Position numbers and translations under genes: made by a program
Notes under the pieces: generated by a model
Database searches by the model: none
What the model was told of the DNA's origin: nothing
The model's input: the letters and a program-made list of their open reading frames with translations, nothing else
Shown: positions 56,584 through 64,000 of the stretch, piece by piece
Numbering within the stretch: position 1 is the first letter of the stretch
Layout of the letters: every line of letters starts with the position of its first letter
From: Helicobacteraceae bacterium
Lineage (GTDB): Bacteria; Campylobacterota; Campylobacteria; Campylobacterales; Sulfurimonadaceae
Length of the DNA stretch: 64,000 nucleotides
Direction of reading: 5' to 3'
Assembly: GCA_027038835.1 (NCBI GenBank)
Contig: JALWGC010000012.1
Coordinates: 1 to 64,000 of the forward strand

Positions 56584-58680
56584 ATGCAAAATCTCAAAAA
56601 CCCTCAACTCTACATAAACCGAGAACTTTCATGGCTACAGTTCAACACGCGCGTTCTCAAACTCGCACAAGATGAAACACTCCCACCCCTTGAGCGACTG
56701 AAGTTCCTCGCCATCTACGGAACGAATCTCGATGAATTCTACATGATTCGCGTAGCCGGTTTGAAAAAACTTTTCAACGCCGGAATCATCGTCTCGGGAG
56801 CAGACAAGCTCACACCTCTTGAGCAGCTAAAGAGTATTCGCGAATATCTTCACCGTGAACAGCAAGTAGTCGAACACTGCAAAGTCGAAATTTTCAAGCT
56901 ACTGGAGAACTACGGGATATCGGTCAAGAACTACGATGAAGTGAGCACACAAAAACGGCATCAACTCAACGAAAAGTTCTTCAAAGACATCTACCATCTC
57001 GTCATCCCGATTGCCGTCGATTCGACCCACCCTTTTCCACACCTCAACAACCTTAGTTTCGGGCTTGTAGTCAAACTCCAAGATACCGAAAACGAAGATA
57101 TAGTGCGGTTTGGAATCGTGCGGATTCCAAGGGTGCTTGACCGTTTCATCGACCTTGAAGACGGTAAATTCGTCCCTATCGAAAGTATCGTCGCCAAACA
57201 TATCGATACCCTTTTCCCCGGTTACGAGCTTATCAAGCAGATGCCGTTTCGAGTGACACGTAACGCCGACATCGCCATCGAGGAAGAGGAAGCCGACGAT
57301 TTCATGGAGATGCTCGAAGAGGGACTGAAACTACGTAAAAAAGGGGAAATGGTTCGCCTTGAAGTGGGTGAAGGGGGCGATGAGGAGCTCATAGCGTTTC
57401 TCAATCGTCACATCAACGTGTACAAAGAGGACATCTACACTTTCAACACCTGCCTCAACCTCTCGAGTCTTTGGCAGATAGTAGGGAGTAAAAATTTCGC
57501 GCACCTGCTTCTTCCACAGTTCAAACCGAAAATCCTTCCGCCTCTCGATAGTGAAAACATCTTCACGGCGATGGAAAAAGAGGATATTCTACTCTACCAC
57601 CCGTATGAGAGTTTCGAACCGGTGGTGAAGTTCATCCAAGATGCCGCAAAAGACCCGAGTGTCGTTTCTATCAAGATGACGCTCTATCGCGCAGGCACGA
57701 ACTCACCCATCGTCAAAGCGTTGATGGATGCGAGCGAAAGCGGTAAACAAGTAACGGTGATGGTGGAACTCAAAGCGCGTTTTGACGAAGAGAACAACCT
57801 TGTGTGGGCAAAAGCGCTCGAAAATGCCGGCGCACACGTCATCTACGGTATCAAAGGGTTCAAAGTACATGCAAAAGCGGCTTTGGTTACAAAACGATTG
57901 GACAACGAACTGATACAATACGCTCACCTTGGAACCGGTAACTACAACCCAAGCACGGCGAAAATGTACACCGACTTTAGTTACTTCACATCCAAAAAAG
58001 AGGTAACGGACGATTTGACCCGTTTTTTCCATTTTCTTACCGGCTTTAGCAAAAAAGGGAAACTCAACGAACTCTACATGTCTCCATCGCAAATAAAACC
58101 GAAAGTCCTCTCGCTTATCCAAAACGAAGCGCGTAAAGGGAAAGATGGGCACATCATCGCCAAAGTCAACTCACTTGTCGATGACGATGTTATCCGCGCT
58201 TTGTACAAAGCTTCCATCGCGGGCGTCAAAATAGAGCTTATAGTACGGGGGATTTGCTGTTTGCGACCGGGAATCAAAGGGGTGAGCGAAAATATTCGTG
58301 TTATCTCGATTGTCGGAAAATACCTCGAACACCCAAGAGCGTTCTATTTCAAAAACGACGCATCGCAAGTGTACATCTCGAGTGCCGATTGGATGCCGCG
58401 CAACCTCATCCGCCGTATCGAGCTTTTCAGCGCCGTCAAACACGAACCGTCCAAAGAGAAAATCATCCAAATCCTCAAACTTCAATGTGCCGACAACGCA
58501 ACCGCACATGAACTCCAAAGCGACGGTAGTTACATCAAGGTAAAACCAAAAGAGGGGCAAAAACCTATAAACAACCACAAACTTCTCGAAGAGTATGTCA
58601 ACAAAATCTCAAAAGCGACCAAAAAGGACACCCCGAGTCAAGTCCAATTGCTCGCCCAGCGACTATTTATAGAAAGTTAG
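56584..58680 (+). CDS. ppk: polyphosphate kinase 1
   Basis: Makes polyphosphate from ATP. 698 residues, family length. YINRELSWLQFNTRVLKLA at the N-terminus, IPIAVDSTHPFPHL, and the two PLD-like catalytic segments: GIKGFKVHAKAALV (His active site) and VYISSADWMPRNLIRRIEL. Complete. It lies within the pair of 25-bp inverted repeats with the next gene nine bases downstream. Confidence 0.97.
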   Translation: MQNLKNPQLYINRELSWLQFNTRVLKLAQDETLPPLERLKFLAIYGTNLDEFYMIRVAGLKKLFNAGIIVSGADKLTPLEQLKSIREYLHREQQVVEHCKVEIFKLLENYGISVKNYDEVSTQKRHQLNEKFFKDIYHLVIPIAVDSTHPFPHLNNLSFGLVVKLQDTENEDIVRFGIVRIPRVLDRFIDLEDGKFVPIESIVAKHIDTLFPGYELIKQMPFRVTRNADIAIEEEEADDFMEMLEEGLKLRKKGEMVRLEVGEGGDEELIAFLNRHINVYKEDIYTFNTCLNLSSLWQIVGSKNFAHLLLPQFKPKILPPLDSENIFTAMEKEDILLYHPYESFEPVVKFIQDAAKDPSVVSIKMTLYRAGTNSPIVKALMDASESGKQVTVMVELKARFDEENNLVWAKALENAGAHVIYGIKGFKVHAKAALVTKRLDNELIQYAHLGTGNYNPSTAKMYTDFSYFTSKKEVTDDLTRFFHFLTGFSKKGKLNELYMSPSQIKPKVLSLIQNEARKGKDGHIIAKVNSLVDDDVIRALYKASIAGVKIELIVRGICCLRPGIKGVSENIRVISIVGKYLEHPRAFYFKNDASQVYISSADWMPRNLIRRIELFSAVKHEPSKEKIIQILKLQCADNATAHELQSDGSYIKVKPKEGQKPINNHKLLEEYVNKISKATKKDTPSQVQLLAQRLFIES

Positions 58681-58689
58681 GAGAATCCC

Positions 58690-59217
58690 ATGATACACGA
58701 TTACAAAGAGATGACCCCGAAAATCGGGCAAAGAAGCTGGATAGCCCCAAGCGCGGACGTCATAGGCGATGTCGAGATAGGTCAAGAATGTTCCATCTGG
58801 TTCGGTGCTATCGTACGAGGCGACGTGCATTTCATCAAGATAGGCGATAGAACCAACATCCAAGATTTGAGCATGGTGCATGTCACCCACTACAAAAAAA
58901 AGCGCGTAGAAACAGACGGCAACCCTACAATCATCGGTAACGACGTAACTATCGGTCACAGAGTGATGCTTCATGGATGCACCATAGAAGATGCGTGTCT
59001 TATAGGGATGAGTACGACTATTTTGGATGGAGCGGTGATTAGCAAAGAAAGCATAGTGGGTGCCGGTAGTTTGGTCACCAAGAACAAAGTGTTCCCTCCG
59101 CGAAGCCTTATTATGGGAAGTCCCGCGAAAGTTGTCAGAACCTTGAGCGAAGAGGAGGTGAAAGAGCTTTACGCAAGTGCCGCAAGATACGTCAAATTCA
59201 AAAACGATTATGCATAA
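58690..59217 (+). CDS. gamma-carbonic anhydrase-like hexapeptide protein
   Basis: A 175-residue left-handed beta-helix protein with hexapeptide repeats and the metal-binding His residues in DLSMVHVTHYK and TIGHRVMLHGCTI. Close to the YrdA/CaiE-type gamma-carbonic anhydrase family; many of these have no proven activity. AGGAGA precedes its ATG. Co-transcription with ppk is likely. Confidence 0.88.
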   Translation: MIHDYKEMTPKIGQRSWIAPSADVIGDVEIGQECSIWFGAIVRGDVHFIKIGDRTNIQDLSMVHVTHYKKKRVETDGNPTIIGNDVTIGHRVMLHGCTIEDACLIGMSTTILDGAVISKESIVGAGSLVTKNKVFPPRSLIMGSPAKVVRTLSEEEVKELYASAARYVKFKNDYA

Positions 59218-59294
59218 GTTCACCTTGAAGTAGAATAACTACTACTGCAGTGATTTTCCTACAAATTTGAACGAAACTCATCTCATTGGATAGG

Positions 59295-59319
59295 AAATTA
59301 TTTATGCCTTATTACTTAA
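59295..59319. repeat. right copy of 25-bp inverted repeat
   Basis: Inverted match (24/25) to 56509-56533; located 78 bases after the carbonic-anhydrase-like gene and 52 before the diguanylate cyclase gene. Confidence 0.85.
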
Positions 59320-59370
59320 ATATAAGGATATCTTCGTTACAGTATTGAACGCTATTTCTCAAGGACAAAA

Positions 59371-61221
59371 ATGAACAGCAACAAAAAGTTACTACTGATA
59401 GTCACTGTCATGCTATTGGTACTTATGGTGGCGATCGTCGTCAACGTTGCACTCAATTTCAGAAACTACTCCTACAAAAGTGCGCTCGATAAAGCGAAAG
59501 CGACTGCGACATACGTTCAAGACGGACTGACGGCACATATGGTAAACGGTATCATGGACAAACGGGAATTTTTCCTCAACAACATCAAAAACCACAAAGA
59601 GATACAGAACTTCTGGATTATCCGCGCTCCTAACGTCATCAAACAATTCGGTCCGGGTTTCAAAAACGAAGGGGTACGCGACGGCATAGACGAAAACGTG
59701 CTCAAAAGCGGCAAACTCGCCTACACGGTCAAGGAAAACTCCGACAAAGCGATACTGCGCGTAACTATCCCATACAAAGCAAGCGCGTACGGCTCTCCAA
59801 ACTGTTTGCAATGTCATGACGCCAAAGAGGGGGATGTTCTTGGAGCCATCTCGGTCGAGTTCGACATCACCGACACAAGGTATGTAGGGATTATGACCGT
59901 AGGCAAAATCATTTTGATAAATCTCGTTTTTCTCATAATCGCACTTTTTGGTGTCAACTACTTCTTCAAGCCGATTATGAACCTCTTTAGCGAACTGGGC
60001 AAAATGATTCGCTACGCCCATATGGGTGATTATTCCAAAAGGATAACGCTCAATGTCCAAGGGGAAGGAAAAGAGGTAGTCCAGCAGATAAACACCCTTT
60101 TTGAAAAACTCGATTCCACTTTCAACGATTTGAAAAACAGCCTATCGACATTCGTTACAAGCTCGAGAATCACGTGTGAAAACCCGCTTGAAGAATCGAG
60201 AAAAATCATCAACGAGCTTTCCAATATCTACAAGTTCAAAAAAACGATCGAACTCGATAGCACCTACAAAGATATCTTCACCCGTATCTACTACGTGCTC
60301 GAGGAGCAATTCGATTTGAAAAACTACAAAGTCTATCTTATCGACAAAGAAAAAAACGAAAGAGAACTGCTGCATAAACACGGTAGCGAGCTTTTGTGCG
60401 AATGTTCGAGCATAGACAAAAACGCCGATATGTGCAGAGCCTATAGAACACGAACCGAAGTGATGTCGGTCGATTTCGAAAACGTATGCCAGCACTGTGA
60501 AGTCAAAGAGAAAGAAACCGAGTACATCTGTGTACCGTTTGATATCAATTCCGAAGTCGCGTTCATCGTCTCGATATATACCCAAAATCCGCAAGAGTAC
60601 AAACAGATTCAATCGGAACTCAAACATATAGAAAACTATTTCGATGCAGCGAAACCTGTTCTTGAAAGCAAACTCTTGATGCAAAAACTCAAAGAATCTT
60701 CCCTCAAAGACGGTCTGACGGGTCTTTACAACAGAAGATTTCTCGAAAACTTCATAGAAAAGTTCACCAAACAAGCCGATAGAGCCGCAAAAACATACGC
60801 GGTTATGATGATAGACATCGACTTCTTCAAAATGGTCAACGATACCTACGGACACGATGTCGGCGATACCGTCATCAAAGAGCTTGCGCGTGTGTTGAAA
60901 TCGAGCATTCGCGCTTCCGATATGGCTATCCGTTACGGCGGCGAAGAGTTTTTGGTCATGCTCTACAACCCAGAAAAAGCCAAAGTCCTCGAAATCGCAA
61001 CTACCATCGCCGAAAAATTCAAAAGCATAGAGTTCTACGCAGCCGGAACGACGTTCAAAAAGACTTTAAGCATCGGTATCGCTTACTATCCTGAACAAGC
61101 CGAATCGATATGGCAGGCTATCAAATACGCCGATACCGCCTTATACGAAGCCAAAAACAACGGTAGAGACCAAGTTGTGGAGTTCAACGCCACTATGTAC
61201 GAAAACGGTGAGCAGTACTAA
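59371..61221 (+). CDS. haem-binding sensor diguanylate cyclase
   Basis: 616 residues. Membrane helices at about 7-28 and 176-198 enclose a periplasmic domain with a c-type haem motif CLQCH (145-149), typical of the DUF3365/Tll0287-like sensor domain. HAMP-like region follows (about 199-250), then a GAF-like cytoplasmic domain with several Cys (CECSS, DMCRAY, VCQHCEVK), and a C-terminal GGDEF domain with the active YGGEEFLVML (about 523-527) and an RxxD inhibition site five residues before. It likely makes cyclic di-GMP in response to a redox or gas signal. Confidence 0.9.
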   Translation: MNSNKKLLLIVTVMLLVLMVAIVVNVALNFRNYSYKSALDKAKATATYVQDGLTAHMVNGIMDKREFFLNNIKNHKEIQNFWIIRAPNVIKQFGPGFKNEGVRDGIDENVLKSGKLAYTVKENSDKAILRVTIPYKASAYGSPNCLQCHDAKEGDVLGAISVEFDITDTRYVGIMTVGKIILINLVFLIIALFGVNYFFKPIMNLFSELGKMIRYAHMGDYSKRITLNVQGEGKEVVQQINTLFEKLDSTFNDLKNSLSTFVTSSRITCENPLEESRKIINELSNIYKFKKTIELDSTYKDIFTRIYYVLEEQFDLKNYKVYLIDKEKNERELLHKHGSELLCECSSIDKNADMCRAYRTRTEVMSVDFENVCQHCEVKEKETEYICVPFDINSEVAFIVSIYTQNPQEYKQIQSELKHIENYFDAAKPVLESKLLMQKLKESSLKDGLTGLYNRRFLENFIEKFTKQADRAAKTYAVMMIDIDFFKMVNDTYGHDVGDTVIKELARVLKSSIRASDMAIRYGGEEFLVMLYNPEKAKVLEIATTIAEKFKSIEFYAAGTTFKKTLSIGIAYYPEQAESIWQAIKYADTALYEAKNNGRDQVVEFNATMYENGEQY

Positions 61222-61257
61222 AAAAACAGATAAGAAAAAAGAAGATTGCAGCTAAAG

Positions 61258-61297
61258 GGGTGTCGGCACAAAGCCGATACCGCCTCCACGGAGGAGG
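61258..61297. terminator. paired hairpins between convergent GGDEF and ilvC genes
   Basis: Stem 1: GGTGTCGGC (61259-61267) with GCCGATACC (61273-61281), one G-T pair, 5-nt loop. Stem 2: CCTCC (61283-61287) with GGAGG (61293-61297). T-rich stretches flank on both strands, so it may stop transcription from both sides. Confidence 0.65.
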
Positions 61298-61298
61298 A

Positions 61299-62342
<1,044 letters not shown>

Positions 62343-62366
62343 TTAAATCTCCAAAAATTTTGCCGC

Positions 62367-62372
62367 ATTATA
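62367..62372 (-). promoter_or_regulatory. predicted -10 box for ilvC
   Basis: TATAAT on the minus strand, 45 bases before ATG 62321. Confidence 0.5.
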
Positions 62373-62393
62373 CTCTATTTTAGCAAAAACTTT

Positions 62394-62399
62394 TATAAT
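62394..62399 (+). promoter_or_regulatory. predicted -10 box for the 62423 gene
   Basis: TATAAT, 23 bases before ATG 62423; the divergent ilvC box is 21 bases away. Confidence 0.5.
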
Positions 62400-62422
62400 A
62401 ACGTCAAAAAAAGGCGCAAGAG

Positions 62423-63064
62423 ATGAAAAAGTTTAATCTTTTCAAAGAAATTGTCATCGTCGATAAAAACGACCTCCTTCAAGCAATCAACTCCCAAAAG
62501 GAGTTCGGCATAAAACTTGACGGAACCATCACCTACACCCCCGAAGAAGAAATCGTCATATTCAAAGGGAAACACACTCCAAAACCGGTTGCGCTCGCTC
62601 CGGCAAAAACACTCTCTATCGCCGACTTTTTGGGCCACGAATACAAAACCGCCGAAAGCGAAGGGAAAATCGGCATCAAAGCTGCAGGCGCTTGGCGGGA
62701 GATTATCAAGTACAACTACGACTTGGCGCTCTACGACGACACTACAAATGACGGTGTGGCGGAATTTGGCGATAAAGATTTGGAAAACATCGGCTGGTAC
62801 GCGGACGAATTCGACATCAGCTACCGAGAACTCATCGATGTCATAGAAGAAAAATGTGCAGGGACTTTACTGTGCATCGAGCAGGAAGAACCCTACCAAT
62901 TCAGCGGTCTTGGGTTCGTCGAAGACACAAAAGCGTGTTATGAGACCCTTTTTGCATACGCGAAAGAGAAAATCGCGCACAAACTCCAAACGGACGAACT
63001 CTACAAAGAAGAGAATCTCAGTGACGACGAAAAAGAAGCCGCGGAGTTTTTCGGACTCCTTTAG
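62423..63064 (+). CDS. conserved-looking protein of unknown function
   Basis: A 213-residue soluble, acidic protein beginning MKKFNLFKEIVIVDKNDLL, with a Pro/Ala linker (KHTPKPVALAPAKTLS) dividing a small N-terminal domain (residues 1-55) from a larger C-terminal one with several acidic runs (NIGWYADEFDISYRELID). I recognise no family. It has its own promoter and ends four bases inside the convergent EAL gene. Confidence 0.6.
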   Translation: MKKFNLFKEIVIVDKNDLLQAINSQKEFGIKLDGTITYTPEEEIVIFKGKHTPKPVALAPAKTLSIADFLGHEYKTAESEGKIGIKAAGAWREIIKYNYDLALYDDTTNDGVAEFGDKDLENIGWYADEFDISYRELIDVIEEKCAGTLLCIEQEEPYQFSGLGFVEDTKACYETLFAYAKEKIAHKLQTDELYKEENLSDDEKEAAEFFGLL

Positions 63065-64000
63065 CGCTCTATCTCCCTTTGCGGCTTGCCAAGGAAGAAC
63101 CCTTGTGCATAGTCGATACCAAGCTCTTTGACCATGTCGAAAACTTTTTGCGAATGTACGAACTCCGCAACCGTTTTCTTGCCGAGTTTCTTCGCGAAAA
63201 CGATGATGGTTTCGACAATGAGGCGCGATTCTACGTGCGTGTCTATGTCGCGAATGAGCGAACCGTCGATTTTAAGATAATCGCACTTGATTTTGGTGAT
63301 ATGTTTGAAGTTCGCATAACCGCTTCCAAAGTCGTCAATGGCGACTTTGGCTCCGAGATTGTAAATCTCTTCGACGAAGCTCTGCACATTGGTTTCGTAG
63401 TCTATCGCCTGTGTTTCCAAAATCTCTATCGTCAACAACGAAGCTACATCGTAGTCTTTTATCATACCAAAAAGGTACGCTTTGAATTCGTCATCCGTTA
63501 TATCGTCGTACGAAAGGTTGATGCTAAAGTTCACCCCTTTCGCTTTTGCATACTCGAAGCTTTTTTTAATCATGCGCTTCATAATCTCTTCATAGAACTT
63601 CAGTTTCTGACTCGCTTCGAGGAAGTTCGCAGGAGAGATAACTTCGCCGTCTTGAGTGATTATACGCACCAACGCTTCGTACTTGTGTACTTTTTGCGTC
63701 TTGATGTCGATAATGGGCTGAAAATAAGGTACGATGCCATCGTTGTGAAGCGCATTTTTGATTAGATGCACTTTTTGGATGTTCTCTTCATATTGTTTGG
63801 CAAGTTTCAAATCTTCTTTGAAAATCAAGAACTTCTTGTTCGTTCTTTTTGCCTGTTTCAAGGCCATGTCGGCATTTCTTAGCCCCGTCCCCGCTTCGTT
63901 GATGTAAGAAGCACCGATCGTGACGCTTATATGGATGCGTAATCCATCGACGATGAATTCTTGCTCTTCGATCAAGTCGATAACTTTGTGGATAAGCTTC
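63061..64000 (-). CDS. GGDEF-EAL domain protein (partial)
   Basis: The gene enters from the right edge, so its N-terminus is missing. The first visible residues (SVTIGASYINEAG, LRNADMALKQAKRTNK) are the end of a GGDEF domain, followed by an EAL domain with VPYFQPIIDIKTQKVHKYEALVRI (EAL motif as EALVR), SINLSYDDI, VAIDDFGSGYANFKHI (DDFG) and YAQGFFLGKPQ. It probably degrades cyclic di-GMP, opposite to the GGEEF protein at 59371. Activity of the GGDEF part cannot be judged. Confidence 0.9.
   Translation of the reverse strand, partial: KLIHKVIDLIEEQEFIVDGLRIHISVTIGASYINEAGTGLRNADMALKQAKRTNKKFLIFKEDLKLAKQYEENIQKVHLIKNALHNDGIVPYFQPIIDIKTQKVHKYEALVRIITQDGEVISPANFLEASQKLKFYEEIMKRMIKKSFEYAKAKGVNFSINLSYDDITDDEFKAYLFGMIKDYDVASLLTIEILETQAIDYETNVQSFVEEIYNLGAKVAIDDFGSGYANFKHITKIKCDYLKIDGSLIRDIDTHVESRLIVETIIVFAKKLGKKTVAEFVHSQKVFDMVKELGIDYAQGFFLGKPQREIER

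Overview
The window reads as chromosome of a member of the Campylobacterota (former Epsilonproteobacteria). Supporting signs are the small CxxCH cytochrome c553, the CcoI/CcoS pair, the yajC-secD-secF block, T-rich promoters with clear TATAAT -10 boxes but no obvious -35, a standalone HPt protein, and a full ADP-heptose pathway set among envelope genes. Free-living relatives such as Sulfurimonas, Sulfuricurvum, Sulfurovum or Hydrogenimonas fit the content and mid-40s GC, but the genus cannot be fixed from this sequence alone.

Region 1 (1-13 kb) is a surface-polysaccharide block: the tail of rfbD, two tiny membrane ORFs, rfbB, an O-antigen ligase/polymerase-like protein, five glycosyltransferases, an MBOAT O-acyltransferase with its SGNH-like partner, an LtaS/MdoB-type phosphotransferase and another glycosyltransferase. 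From about 1.5 to 9 kb it is clearly more AT-rich than the rest, as expected of a transferred O-antigen segment. Region 2 (13-26 kb) is the LPS inner-core block: a WaaP-like kinase, a WaaE-like transferase, GT9 heptosyltransferases including waaF, a TIM-barrel protein, hldE, hldD, gmhB and gmhA. With waaC and a lipid A acyltransferase at 46-48 kb it supplies ADP-heptose synthesis and transfer. A cytochrome c553 and the cbb3-oxidase assembly genes ccoI and ccoS lie in the same stretch; ccoI/ccoS share a tightly overlapping operon with gmhA/gmhB.

Region 3 (26-40 kb) is housekeeping on the minus strand: a DASS-type anion transporter, gpsA, two RCK-domain potassium proteins, gatB, an aldo/keto reductase, atpB, truD, ribF, tlyA, a small porin-like protein and ligA. 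Region 4 (39.7-41.6 kb) is a small accessory island with a VapC-type and a RelE-type toxin-antitoxin pair, short repeats and a CAU tRNA. Region 5 (41.8-64 kb) carries an outer-membrane protein, a nuclease-fold protein, an M3 peptidase, a lipoprotein, waaC/lpxL-like genes, an AI-2E transporter, ruvB, panB, an HPt protein, trpA, secF-secD-yajC, lnt, ppk, a gamma-carbonic-anhydrase-like protein, a haem-sensing diguanylate cyclase, ilvC, an unknown protein and a truncated GGDEF-EAL protein.

The most unusual items are a near-perfect 25-bp inverted repeat bracketing ppk and the carbonic-anhydrase-like gene, five genes whose -10 box lies 6-7 nt before the start codon (predicted leaderless mRNAs), a TIM-barrel protein in the core locus that seems to lack one catalytic Glu, and a TA island framed by a 12-bp inverted repeat. 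No CRISPR array, rRNA, prophage or intact transposase was seen.
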